Source: Lingula anatina (taxonomy: Eukaryota > Brachiopoda > Lingulata > Lingulida > Lingulidae). Taken from it: DNA of 64,000 nt. Each line of letters opens with the position of its first letter. Position 1 is the first letter of the stretch. The notes under the pieces were generated by a model, which did not search any database, had not been told where the DNA came from, and was given only the letters and a program-made list of their open reading frames with translations. Positions 1 through 14,800 of this stretch are shown here, one piece after another. The DNA lies in contig NW_019775025.1 of NCBI RefSeq assembly GCF_001039355.2, positions 375,707 through 439,706 on the forward strand, given 5' to 3'. A program made the translations under genes and the position numbers.

Positions 1-82
1 GCTATGCCTCAAAAAAGTTAAACAAAAAGACACAGCCACTTTGCAGTAATAATCTATATAAGCCATCAATATGAATACTCAC

Positions 83-3000
83 TGGCACATCTGATATGGA
101 GCTCTCACTGCCTGGATCCTGTGCTGAGCTACTGGTCCCAACAGAGGAAGTATCCTTCACCTTTAGGCCAGCCACATTGGCAGCCTGACCTTTATCAACA
201 GCCTCCTGCATACGCCTTTCATAGTCACGCACCTTCTGCATAGCCTGGAAACAAGACAATATTTATTTAGTTCCTCAAAGGAAATGGTTGTTTCATATAT
301 AATTTTTACTGCAGTGAACTTACTCATTACTCCATATCTGATATTGTTTGAGTGTTCAATGGCATTCTGCTCAAAATCACCCTCTCTCCCTCCACAAAAG
401 TTTACAAGCAAATTCTGCCCCGCAGTGTTGCCCCCTTTTGTTCTTCATTTCAATTCAGGCATGAATTTGAATGCCCACATTCAATGTCTTTGACCTTAAA
501 TGACATATTTATTTGACCACTATACATCTTTGTTTATCATATAATTCAAGCAAAAAAGAGAAATAGTTCACCTTATCCAAATGTATCACAGTTTCTCCCA
601 AGTCTTGAGCAAAGGGGGAGTCCCAATAGGTGCCAGAGGGAGGAGTAGACATGGTGCTGCTGGTGTCTGCCCTCTCCACATAGTCATAGCGGTCACTACG
701 GATAGAACCTGACTGCAGTGATGCAGCTGACCGGTCACTGCTCTTGCCTTTGGCCATTTCCATCTCCATCTCATACAGTTTAGCCTGGGGAAGCAAATAA
801 TTCCAATTGAGTTTAGGGGGAAATTACACACGATTAAATAAATTGAGATATTGTGGGACTGTGCACAGATCTAAAGCATGCTTGAGCACATAGAAAACTA
901 GAATTTAAGATTAATAAGTAATAAGTGCAAAAATAATAAAATGAAGTAAATATTGTGAGGAGTAAAATTCCATCACACTGAAATAAAGTGAATGCACATC
1001 TTATATTGTGTATCTCCACTGAATGTCAGAGAACTTGTGATTGAACTACCTTTACAACAGCATGCAATAGTCACCACAGGTATTCAACCCTGTGACTCAC
1101 ACAGTATACCACCATGTGAGGATCAAGAAGTCTTAATGTATTTTAAGTGAAGTTTCTTTCACTTAGTCTGAGCTGAGTCACTTTTCTAATGTGTATATTT
1201 GCAATTCTTTGCTGTTCAGTGCTCTGACACTCAGGATGTGTGACCTCTGACCTACGACCTACCCTGACTTCCTCCTCATCAGAAGTGATGAGAGACTCAC
1301 TGGGTGTCTGCTCATCGCCAGTGGCGCCAGCTACCAGCAACCAGGGAGGAAGAGGCTACAACAGAACAGACCAACTAATACTAAACCAAAAAGTTTAACT
1401 CAATGTAAGGCAGCACTACAATTAAGTGAAAACTATGCAACTACTGGGCTCATCTAACTTAAAATCTGGTGTTGTTGACTTTCTTTTTTTTTTCAAAAGA
1501 GACACTCACACTTGAAAGATCCAGAATCCAAACCAAGTTAACAGCTTTGTCATTTAGAGAAGAAATAAATAAGACCATATGCTTCTAATTTTTTACTATT
1601 AAAATTCTTTTTTTTTCTCTCTCCCTTTTTACTTTGTGATCCACTAGTTTTAAATTTGCATACCGTTTGTGTGCTCTCACTGGCATCAACGCTCTCCTCT
1701 GTCAGGAATCGTGTCACCAGGTCCTGGATGGCATACAGCGCCCTCTGCCGGAGATAATCAGAGTTCAGCATCTGGAGCTCACGGAACAGCTCAATCAGGA
1801 AATGTGGACGGGTCTCATTCTGGGAGATCAGAGTAGCTACTTCTGAGTAGATGGTCTCACGCAGGGCCTCAAACAGGGAGAATTCACTGGGAGTGTCAGA
1901 TTCACTAAAAGGGAGAAATAACATAAACCCACGAGTTATAGAAAATATTACTACACTTTTGATAAGAATGTAACTGATTTTCTTTGACCAAAAGAAAAAT
2001 AAAAATATACATGGATAATTTGTTTAATTCTTATTTAAATTTTCACTTACAGTTCACTGTTAATTTTGGCCCTCTGTTCCCTGGCAGAGGATTCCCCACC
2101 AGGCAGACTGGACATGTAGCTGGACAGTGAGGCAGTGTCCATGAAGGCTGTCCCACTGATGTTTGCGCTAAGACCTGGACGGTATTCTTCAGGAGGAGGC
2201 TGACGGCGACTGGCTAACCGTGCAGCAGCATTGGCGCGACTAGGGGTAGGGTATACTTGACCTATCACAGCTGAAATATTTTCAAAAAGGTCAATTTAAA
2301 ATGAAGCCCTTTATTTTTTAAACTTAATAAAACTTGAATGAAATATGGTCTACACAGTTTGTGCCAGAAGCAATTATTAACACTGATCAACATATACTAT
2401 CATTTTAATACAATGTGTTAAATCACATGAGGTTTTACCTTATTAAACAACAACAGTTACTGCAATCTTACCTGACCCAGATTTCTCAGACAACTCTGAC
2501 CTTGCAGAATCCTCAACATCCTGTCTCCTCCTGTAAATTGATTTTGGACAGACTTTACAATTAATGAATACTTTATCACAAGTCTCCTGAACATATAGAC
2601 TGTAATATAAACTGCAGCTGATATCAACATAAACAAAACCAGTAGATTCAAAATAAATCCATTACTTATGTCAGCTTGATTTAGTAAAGAACAAAAGCAT
2701 TCCCCTTAAGTTTTTCTTTGAGTTGGTCCATAAACAAACCTTTCTCACCTTTTTCTTGGCTTGAGGACCTCTCTCAAATTCAGCTTTGGTACAGGGGATG
2801 AGGGGGGTGGAGGTGCAGGCTCAGGGGGGTGTGATGGACGGTACCTGGGGTCGGACGGAATGACAAAGGGGTTCTCATCCTCTGATGGCTCTATGGTATC
2901 AGAGTAAGTGGACAGCTTCTGAGGCTGCCCTCTCATTTGCTGCTCTAATCCTGGATAATATGGATACATGCCACTGGCATAAGGGGACACGTACGGACTA

Positions 3001-5784
3001 AATCTATTGTCTGGGCTAAATACTGGGGACGGATTCATCATGGGGTAAGGGGGATACAGCAGGGGGGACTGCTGCTGGCTCATTGGGGGATACCCCCAGG
3101 GTCCAACACTATTTGGATGTAACCTTAGCTCCTCCTCCTCTTCTTCCCCCTCATCCCCAGTTCCTCTGAGCAGTGACTGTAGCTGGTGGTGGAGGTTGTG
3201 TATCTCTGCCTGCTGCTGGGACATTTGGTAGTACATCTGGTTCACATTGAACAGGAGCTGCTGCTGCTGCATCTGGTCTCTGTAGTGGTGGATCATCTCG
3301 GAGTAGGCAGTCTTCCTGTAGGAATTGGATGGAATGCTGATACCTGGAAACAAACACGGCAACTTATAATATATGTGATGAGAGTGGTGAAGAATTAAAT
3401 GTATGCTGGGTGAAGTGAAGTTGTGAATGCTATTGTTAAGTAAATAAAATGAATGTGGGACTTAAAATAAAAGTATAATTCCCATCATTAAAACCAGATA
3501 TTTCATCATACCATTGAGGATGCCATCAGATATGGTATTATCAATGTTGAAGGAGAGCAAATCTGTGTGAAAATACAAGCAAATTAGGAGCAAATAGGGC
3601 AGTTCCCTGAAGTCTTTTGCCAATGAGTATGTTCTTGTTTCAGAAAATACAATTGTCAAGTTTGGTCCTACATGAATGTTATCATGTATTTGGTTTCACT
3701 GAAATTACATTAAACATAAAGCATAACTTGTACATACCTGCAGTAGACAAAGCCTCCATGAGTGCCTGCTGGTCTTGTAGTAAGGTCCTACAAATGTCAT
3801 TGGTGTTTTCTAGCTGTCTCTGCAATGTGACAATATAGTCCTGGCTCTGCTGGCCATCATCCACATTATCCTCGTCTTCCTTTATGATCTCCTCAGCAGA
3901 CCGGTAATTCTGAAATAGCACCCCTTCATCATTCTTTGGTTGTCTAGGCTTTGCAGTGACTCAGTTTGGTTATTTGGAGAGAGATTGGTATCAGAGCCAA
4001 AACCAACCATTCTCTCACAGTCAATCCAAAGAACAATGAAACTTATAAGTTTCATGAATTTTATAAGTCTTAAAAACCAAATATAATATAATATAAAACA
4101 AATTTGGTGCATAAACCAAAATACAAATTTTATTAAACTGCATCCTGCTTTTATCCCCCAATTTTCTATGGAGGCACACACAGTTCACATATCATTTTCT
4201 ATTGCTGCCACTGTGGCAGTGCTAATCCCTCACCTGTTGTTGTGCTCTCTGTCGCCTCTGTTCACTGAAAGTTGGCCAGCCACGCTGGTATATTCCACTG
4301 CTCAGGGGGGACTTTGACCATGGGTTTCTGTTTCTTGGATCTTAAAAGATAAAGTGTGATGTTATAATAATGTATGGTAGCATAAGATAGGCAGAACAAC
4401 ATGTTTCTTCATTCTGATGCTTATAAAGATTAAAACAGGCAAAACCTTAGTGAATATAGTCAGTACTCTACAACCTATTTTTGACTGCAGAGCTTCAAAC
4501 AGAAACCCAGTCTCTTGAAAGGTATTTATTAAATGTCAACACTTATCATGAAAGTCCTCATCTGTACACTTACCCTGTGGGTCAAATTTGGGCCTGGCTC
4601 CACCTCTCATTCTTCCATCACTGGGTGACTCATCATCTATCACAGGAGGTCGTACAAACACCCCTCTCTGACGCTCTCTCCGCTGATATTCTTCATCAAT
4701 AGTGTATGTTCCTCTGTCATCATCATCATCACGTGCCTCTTCTTCTTCCTCAACCTGGACTATACCATCACTTGGGTAGCCTAATCAACAGGCAAAATTC
4801 CACACTATAAAAAGTGCTGTGTATGACACTTCACTCCTCTATCTCTTAGAAATTCTGACCAACAAACAGCAAAAGTTAAATCATCTGAAGCTTAAATCAG
4901 TTAAAAATTCACTTTTTTCACTTAAATCAGACCTAGATTTTTCCAAATGAATTTAAACCGCCATATAAGTTAGTCTAAGCATATCAAGTTTTTAAGCATG
5001 CTTATTCTAAGTGCCTACCATCATCAATATCATCATCATCATCATCTTGTCCATAGTCATCAAATGTATCTTCTGGATTATCTACAGTGGAACCTCCCCA
5101 TGTTGCCATGGTGACATCCCCAGCACTCTGGACACTCATCCTGAAAGATACATTATAATATAAGAACTTCTGGAACATAAACAATTGATAATATCACCAG
5201 GGATAATAAAGGCATTTCCAAAGAGTGAATCTTAAAAAATACTTCCAAATTTTTTCAAATCTAAATAAGTAAAAATTGTGTTTTCAGTGGATATACTATT
5301 AAGGTGACACTAATTCCAAATTAAAAAGACATAAAGTGGGATATATTAATCTATTATCTTCAACTTCTTGTTCATTTTAATAAGTCAAAATCATTACTAC
5401 AAATAATGTGAAATGATCATTACCCATACCCAAGATCACTTTGGTTATCTTGGTTTCTTATATATGTTTTATTATTCCTATCTTTCCTCATCAAATCTTC
5501 CAGTTCCTTTTTCTTCTGTCTGAGTTCTTCCTGCAACATTCTTTGTTTACGCATCTTGCCCCAAAGCTCATCATTCATGCTCACTACAACAGTTACAGTG
5601 ATATGATTATGATAGTTGTTAGTGTCATTGTTATCTTATTCATATCATTTGAAGTACCAATTGTCATTTGCTTAAATTATGAGTTAAAAATTTCTGTTTA
5701 CAATTTTTAAAACCATCAAAAAATACCCCATAAAAGGAAAACTTATATGTCATACTTAACTATATCATCATCATCATCATCATC

Positions 5785-5840
<56 letters not shown>

Positions 5841-8800
5841 CCATAATAATAATATAAGTGAGTAGTTATTGACCATTTTTGCTAGTCTAAAATCTATAAC
5901 AGTGACCAAATAATGTAACTTAACAGATTTAACATGCACACTTACCCACTTCTTCTTCGAGTTCTGGTTCTTTGAAAGTTACACTTTCTTTACCCTTGGA
6001 TTGTGCCTGGCGATTTACATGGCCAGGGTTGGGACTAGCTTCCTCCTAGAACAGAAAACAAAGACAAAAATATAAAATATTTTCTGATGTTTAACTCAAC
6101 CAATCTTCTTACCATCTTTTACAAAAGAACAGTCTAGGTGAAGCCCTTAGAAGATAAACCAAGAAAGAAGTACAGTCTATTAGGCACTTGGGCGTCTCAC
6201 TGACATATTTTACAATACAGCCAAATCTATTACTTTTCACTCAAAATTAGAGAAAAATTACACATCTTTCTTTTTTCAGCTTTATAATGATTTCTCATTT
6301 GAAATTTATCTTAGCTGTTATAATTTCCTTACATCAGGGAACTGTTCATGGAGTAGTTGCAACTGGTACTGTATTGCCATGAGTTTCTTTCTCTCCTCCA
6401 TCAGAGCATCGAGCTCTTGCTTCTGTTCTTTCATCTTAGCTTGGTAGTACTGGTCTCTGGAGCTGATGAAAAAAGACATTTAAATAATAATTAAGGGTTT
6501 GGTTTAGAAATAAAAATTCTTGCAACTAGTAGAGAATAACTTAACAACAAAACAGAAAAAACAACAATGACAAAATAAATTACCAATGAGTGTGCTTTAA
6601 TATAAAAAAAAACACTGCTGGTTCAAATCATGATCACAAAACAATCCATATTCAAAGTTAAAACTAAGCACCTTTCTGAAAACCATTTAACTACATGACT
6701 TCTCTATCAAACAAAAAACAAATTATAAACACTGTCAAAAGAGGTTGAGTCATCAAAGCAGATCTCTACCTCTCTTCCATCCTGGCCATGGTCCCATAGT
6801 CCTGTCCATCCTCGTCCTGTGTCTGTGTGGCCTGGGAGGACATAACAGAGGTGTCCCCATCCTCCAGGTCATCAATGCTGGCCGCCAGCTCGGCCAGGTC
6901 ATCTGGGAGGACCTGGGCAGCCTCAGGGGACTGCTGGACCATGGCCACCAGCTGCTGGAGTCTCTTCAGTTTTTCTTTGGCAGCTTTCAGTTTTCTATAA
7001 TATAGAGAAAGGTGATATGGTTTTATTGATATGTACAAAGAATTATTATACAAGCAACAGCTTTTTGGTATATAAAGTTAGGTAAGTCACTGCAAACTTC
7101 AGTTTTCTACATCATAACAACATTAACTGGACATCATACTGACTATTGCACTAAACATGTTTAAAGTCAAATCATAACATTTTTTCTAAAAACAATTTAC
7201 ATCTTTCCCATCAACATGTGTCATCTTTAAAAATTGTTTGAATTTCTACCAATTGCCATGCTTTTTTGTCTTTTGCTCAAAAAATGTGACTACTTCTTGC
7301 TTCTACATTATGTTTCACATTGCACATCTCCGTTTGTACTTACTTGACCTTCTCCTGTATTTCAGGATCATCTCCATAGGCTCCGAGATTACTGCTGAGA
7401 ACAGAGGCAGACTCCTCCGTCTCATCTGTGGTCTCGTCTTCTGTGGTGGTGGTCATCTGTTGTGAGGTGGACTGCGACTCCTCTGCTGCATACCTGTACA
7501 ACTGGTCAGACAGAGTGCCTCGCTCCTTTAATTTCCTACAAGCAAAAAATTACCTCTCACTGAGAAATACAGGGAATTGAATTCAGAGAATAAAGTTATT
7601 TTTGTGGCGAATTTCCTGTGAACAAATCATCAACAGTTGCACAAAGAAAAAGAAAAGTGTATCTTAATAGCTATCCAAAAGGAGGAGAGGGATAACTGGT
7701 ACAAAGACTTATACAAAATATTAGATCTTTAAGCACTGAAAATTGCACTTACTTGAGGTTCTTCATCAGTTCAGGGTCCTCATAGTCACTGAATGCAGGA
7801 AGGGAAGAGGCATCCTCATCCTCCCCACCATCTTCATGGATGAATTCTCTTCCCGTCTGGTAGTACTGGACCAAGTCACGCAGTTGGTTCAGGCGTCCTC
7901 GAACTTCTTGAAGCTTCCTAGTAACAAAACAAAAGTTATTTCTTAAGTGTAAAATAAGATCACATTTTTCAGTGATGTTTCAATTATTTAATAATAACAA
8001 TATTTCACTTAATCAAAATACCTACTTTTATTTAAATAACAATAAACAAATTCTCTTTTTTTTCTTTAATTTGTAATACAGTTGCACATCTTGTGGCTGA
8101 AAGTGGAGGGATAATGCTATAAGGAGTCTCACTTGAGTTTATGCCTGGCATCCAGCATCTCCAGCATGTCATTGGCTTCATTAGCTGTCTCATTGGCACT
8201 GGCTGTGGCTGCAATGGATTGACTAATACGAATCTGGGATGAGGTGGTGCTTCCAGTCTCCACTTCTGTAACAAATGTTTTCATGTGATTTTTACAGGGA
8301 ACTTTCAAAAAAGTTCCATAATGACATGACTGGACTGTTACAGTACAAGTTGAACTGTAAAAAGTATATTTGCTATTCAATGACAATGCTGAAATTAAAC
8401 TCAACAAATAGCTATAAAGTTTGCCACATGCATTTACATGCTTTTGGTTTAGCCTTTCCTTTAATGAGAAATTCAATCTGCAGCATACCGTTGTTCATCT
8501 GATCTCTTTGGCTCCTTAAACTCTGCAGCTCCAAGAGAAGTCTGTCCATTTTCTGCTTCTTATCTTGGAGTTCCTGCAGCTTGCCCTTCAACTGCTTACG
8601 GTCCTTAGTAGTGGGGGTCATCTCTGACCCAGTCACTGACTGCTGGGACATGGACTGCTCGTCTGCTGACAGGTTGACTGAGTCCGTCTGGAAATACAAA
8701 CACATCATCATCAACTGCCACAATAATAATGCTGAAATTTTGGTATAATAATATGAATAATATAATAACACTGTGCTTTAAAGGTCAGGTCTACTACTAC

Positions 8801-11800
8801 ACAAAAAAATAAGTTATTGGTTCATGATTCAAGGGGCTTCTTAAGTATATTAGTAATCAGCATCATTTTTCAAGTTCTCAAAATCACTTGCTTCTGCTGT
8901 GCTTTTTTTGCAATCTTCTTACAAATAAAAGAACATATTCTTTAAAATAATTCTTCACATAAATTTCTTATCAACCCACCATATCATCCTGTCTCTCATA
9001 GAGGCTCTTCAGGTAGCTAAGTCTCTGGCGTAAAGCTTGTAATTCCTCTGGCACCACCTCAGGATCGACCTCTTCCTCCTCCTCCTGTTCTGACTGCTCT
9101 GACTGTGATACTGACTCATCCTGGGACTCTTCCTGTCTGTTCCTCAGCATCTGGAACCTGCTGGTGCCATCTGCTGTCAGTGTTCTCTCCAGGGAACCTT
9201 CCTGGTCAGAGTCAATGGCAGTGGCAGCAGCTGCATGGCGCACTGGGAATACAAAACATGTGGTAATTATGGCATCTTACAATTTGGTATTTTCATACCC
9301 ATTGAAGGGTTACACTTTAAACAAAAAATAAAACAGCTTTACACTAGTTAAAAATATGTTTGAATGCGGACTTCAACAGTGTTTGCTCTATAAACATCTC
9401 TTTTAAATGTCAGTATTAATGTAAACATTGTCCTAAACTTTTCATATTTCATTTCCAAATAATACCTTGTTACGTCATTCATTGATTGTCATTATGTATT
9501 TCATAACAGTATTTCATGTATGTCAGAGAATAAATGAAAAAAAAAAAACATACTTTGACTCTCTTTGACTTCTGACAGTCTTTTTTCTGCCTCCTGTTGC
9601 TGCTTTAGCAATCCTGCCTGTCTGTCCTGTAAGTCTCTTAGCTGAAAAGATGGGCTGGACATTACTGACATTACTGGACATTACTGATAGTCATATCTGG
9701 TATGCCCAAATAAAAAAAGCCACTGTGTCAACTTGGAATTGATAAATAAGCAAAATTTACTTCAAAACAAATTTTAAATCTGCAAAGGATTGCATAGTCA
9801 GAAGGAACGTCAAGAAAATATTTAGACAGTCAAGCAGTTTTTAAAAAGTCAAGCAATCTGATAAACGAAAATCACTGTTTTCAAGATAATATATCATACA
9901 ACAGTACACTAATATAATATTCAACTTAAACCAAAATTATGAGCCATACCAAAGATAAATCTACCAAAAAGGAAAAAAAAGAAAAGAAAAAAAATCAAAC
10001 AACAACAACATGCTTTTTTAACAAAAGTGAATAAATTATTACAACTTTAGGGAACTATCTTTAACAGGATGAGGCTAGCAAGGAATAACAGTTAAAATAA
10101 CAAGCTAGACATGAGGAAGAAAGCAAGCTCGGTGAGACTCCATGCAGTAGACTACCTGCTGCTGTTGAGTCAGGAGCTTTTTCAACAGATCTTGCTGCTG
10201 TCTCAGAGCTCCCAGTTCTGAGGTCTGCAGACTTGGGTCTTGGGACTGAAAACGCAATATAATGTTTTATATACTACAGCTGTATAAATATATGATTACA
10301 CATAAATATACCTGTTGCTGATGGTAGAGCAGTTTTTTCAACAACTCTTGCTGGTGGCGAAGTGCTTGTATCTCAGAGTCTTGTAATCTAGAGTCTTGAG
10401 ACTGAAATGATGTAGGTATCAAATGATGGGAATTCTCAGTAGCAAGTTTCAGAGAATCATCTAAAATGGTTTTGTTGTTGTCCAAGATAAGGTTATATTT
10501 AAGACATCAATTTTAAAAAATTTAAAATTCATTAAATTTTAAACAGTATTTCCTAGGAGTTGAAATGTTTCACCTAAGATGTTTATACTGATTATCCTGT
10601 CCAGTAAAGCTATAATTATTGCACACAGCAGTCACACAGAAAATTTTCAAGCTCAAATTTCTTTAAGTCATTTTTTGCAGCACAGCCACTTCAATATTTG
10701 TGAAAAAGAAGTATATTAAGTAATTACAAACAGAGCACATCTTGTCTCTTTTCCTGTACTAAAATAAGCAAATAAGCTTTCTCATGGCCACCAATTACAT
10801 TTATTACCCCCCCCATCTTTAAGACTGCATTCCCATAAACCCATCGTGCCAGCTGGATCCATCGAACCTCTGAAGGGCTTCTCACTAAAGTGCTTTCAAT
10901 ATATTCAGCTTAATTGTCTGGCACACCCCCTTGAATAATTTGTTAATAATTCTTAGCAGCTTGAGTAGGCTTGCCAGACATTCAGGCTGCTTACAATGAA
11001 TGCAATTTCTAAAATGAGAATCCTGGCACAGTTACATCATTTCAGCTAGTAAGCTGGGTTTATGGGATCTCTCCATAAGAGTGAATATAACAGCAGTTAC
11101 TCTCCATCCACATGATTAACATCTCACAAGCAAAAAAAATCATAAAAAGAAATATAAATAAAATACATGCAAGCGAGAACAAGCTACTTCAGTCTCAACA
11201 TGCAGTAAGAGTCACCCAAAGTACTGCAGGTCACTCAGAGCTATTCACATTAAATCAAATATCTAGCTGAACAGCGCAGCTAGGAAATCTATAACATACA
11301 TCACATAAGAATATCCAAGATAATAAAAGGTCTCTAGCTGGGGGTAACCTTTTTGACATACAGGGGTGACTTTTACTACAATTTGTTCACCATGAACCCT
11401 TAGTGCAAAGAAGGAAGAACCACGGGATCCCCAAGGTGCATTAGTAAGAGGTGTAGTATAGGAGATATGTAACTTGAACAATTTGTAAATCCAATATGGA
11501 ACCCTGATTTTCAAGAGTACTCATCGTGAAAGATGTAGTCACCATGGGTACTTTGAAATTCTGGGCGGGAACACTATGGCCACAGTAGAAAAGAGCAAGC
11601 ATTTCACAAGCAAGGTCCCTTGCTATGTAGGAAGCTTTCAATGCCCAATACAAATACCCAAAATCGAAATCTAATAAAATATAAATAAACGAAAACAAAA
11701 TATAACACAAATGCTGTAGTGTAACTACAAGAACTACTTTAGTGCTTAGTCTCAGCTTCGTTGTGCTCAAATGAGAAATACACAGATATTTTAGATGAAC

Positions 11801-14800
11801 AGCCAAAAAGTGTCAAAACATTTTGTATATACAGGGAGGGCAATCACCCCTGTGTCAAAGTTATCCCCAAGGAAGAGACCCCCCTACCTCTAAACTATGT
11901 GACCCTGAATCCCTGTCGAAGAATTGTTCCACGTCTATATGCGGCAGGGATTGAGTACTATCAGTGGACATGTGACTACGGGCACTTAAAGGCTCGTTGT
12001 CCTCCATCTCTGAGAAGGTCATAAGATGGTCCTCTATTTTAGGTCGCGTGAATGCATTGAAGGAACGGTCCTACAGGAGCAAAGGTGGAAAGCAGATCTT
12101 CATATGTAGGTCAAAGTGTGGCTGACATGTTCTGCCTTGTTAGTAAATTGACAAGTACTTTTAATGACTTTTTCAAATATCATAATTCATGGGCATTGGC
12201 AAAGTAAGACTAGCCAAAAATTTCACGGTAAAATCTTTACATTAATTTCAAATGGATGACCTTCCAATCATCTTCATAAATTACACAGTCAACAGTTTAC
12301 TCAAGGTGACTTTTATATGCCACAAAAGTTAAATCAATAACTTCAATAAAAAATAGACCTACATATGTTTGACACAAGGTGTTAAATTAAATCAAAATAT
12401 GATGGAAAATAAACAATGTTCTAATTACATTCAGCATTAAAGCTAAAGAAATCAATGCATGATTTTGCGCTTTAATAGTATTTCAAAACAAGTCAAGTAT
12501 TCCACACCTTCTGTCACGATAAGACTCATTCTGCTCGCTTTAAAAAATGGGATATTTTGGTATGCCAACTCTTGAAACTCAAATAGCTTCACATTGTGCA
12601 CATATCAACAACTTTCAATTCAAAGCATGCATCCACAAGCACGTGAAAATTCCTTAACACATGCAAACTATGAGAGCATGCATAAACCAGTGGCTTACTG
12701 TTGTGGCCTCCGAGATATCAGACTGCATATCAATATCAATGGAAGTGCTGTCTGCTATAGATTCCACCTTGGAGTTGCCGGATTCCCCAGAGCCACCTCC
12801 TACTGCACCATTGATTCCCAATCCCTCCTCACGAGCAGCCTGAAATCACATGCATGGCATGTACAGAGTCCATATACCTTCATATATTAAATATCAGAAA
12901 TGTCCAGAACCATGTAACAAGACAAAATAAGACAACCATACACAGAAAGTAAAATCTACAAATACCACAAGCTTTTAGCATTTTAAGGGAAAATTCAGAC
13001 ATTTTATTACTTAACTCTTATAACACTGAATTAATGAAACTAATTTCATATCATTATAAAAAGGTTTAAATATTTCTTAAATTTATTATTTAATATTTTT
13101 CATATTTCTGCAGAGCAAAGGAATATGAGCAGGTCTATAATTGTAAAATTAAATGTGAACCTCACTTACCAGCATTCTTTGCAACAGGCCCATGTAGCCT
13201 TTCTCCTGCTCCCTCAGGTGATCCACAAGTCTATTCAACTTCCCAATCTGTTCTCTAGCTTCCTGCTGTGACAGTAAATATAAACATTCAACAGGAACAC
13301 TGAACAAATACCAGGTTAATGACAATAAACACAAATATCAACAGATATACCTTAAACTGCAGTTTTCTGGACTTGCTCCCTAGAGCACACTCCGCAGGCT
13401 TGCTGGAACTTGAATGAAGGCTAGCATGCATCTTTTATCAAATTGGTATTTTCATATCCAATGTATTCTCCTTCATTTTGTTACAACAAATTTTCGGTGG
13501 ACCTTTTCAAAATCAAACATAAAACAATGTGTCTACAAGCAGGATGAACTCCCAAACTAGAAATAAGTTGAGTAGGTACATGACTCCTTTTGTCTCTTTG
13601 AATATGGACAAACAAGAGGTAAACTCACAATAATATGAGCATTCTGAAACTATATTATGGCCTTTTTTTAATCCAAATATGCCCATTAAACATGGTACAG
13701 GTGCAGGGCTAATGAATGTCCTCATTTTAAATTGCATTCCTTTAGCCATCAGAGTATTATTAATGCACACTTGAATCAAGGCATGCAATAGCTGAGTGCC
13801 AGGACTATAATGTGCTCCAAAAAAGCCAAATATGTAGTTCTTTGTTGTACATATTATTTTGTGTGTGCTTCTTGTCTATATTGACATTACGAAACAAGAA
13901 TGTCATGACTCACCTACTGACTCAACACAGTTCTAATTTAGAGTTCACAGCCACCACCCCCCTTTGCTCTAGACATATTTATTTGAAATGTTGCTGTTAT
14001 TAAAGACATCTGCAAGCCTTCAAGGTTAATGAAACAACTTCAACACTGAAGACCAAAGAGAAATACTCTTATAAGGACATCACACAGACCAAAAGTATAA
14101 GCATGACATTGAGAAGTTCCTGCTCTTGTTCTTTCAGCTCTCCCACTAATCGGCGCAAGGAGCATAACTTCATGAAATCATCCTACAATCAGAACTTGCA
14201 TTATATGGAACATGATATAATACAACATATCTGAGAGCAGCATAAAAAACCCTTTAATCAAAAGTAATAAGTAAAGATAGGTGTGGTGATAAAGTTACTT
14301 TTAAAGATCTATTATATTAACAAAAAAGAGAAGTAATTGTAATCAGGGGCCAATCATGACAATGCTGCTTATAGTAAACAAGGCTAACATTCAATATGTT
14401 AAATTCATAAATGACAGGGCTATTTTTCTTTTAACATCTTGAAAGTCTTTCTTCAAACTGATTTCAAATTAAATGTCAAAACAAACAGCTCTAAATTTAA
14501 AAGGGCAATACCTATATATCAATATATGTCACATTCACTGACTTACTGTATCAGACGAGTTCTGCAGAGAGTCTATCATGGAGTTGGCCTGTTTGAGGTA
14601 GTCTCTGATTTGCATAAGACGACTCACTATCTGGTTACTGTCAGGCTAAAAAGGAAGGATGAAGAATTTTTTTATGAAATATTGACAATGCAATACAACA
14701 GACATAAAATATTTTTCAAAATACATAAAATATAAAGGCCAATCAGTATTGTGTTTTAAAATGCTAATAAACAGGGAATGGTTTGCTCTGCTTATTCTAA

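Noticed and set aside
11263-12024. Open frames of 80-120 codons in the long PCM1 intron
   Set aside because: No domain, no codon bias, and they overlap an inverted-repeat element.
13513-13788. 91-codon minus-strand frame between PCM1 exons
   Set aside because: Hydrophobic chance frame in an intron, no splice sites matching the PCM1 phase and no vertebrate counterpart.
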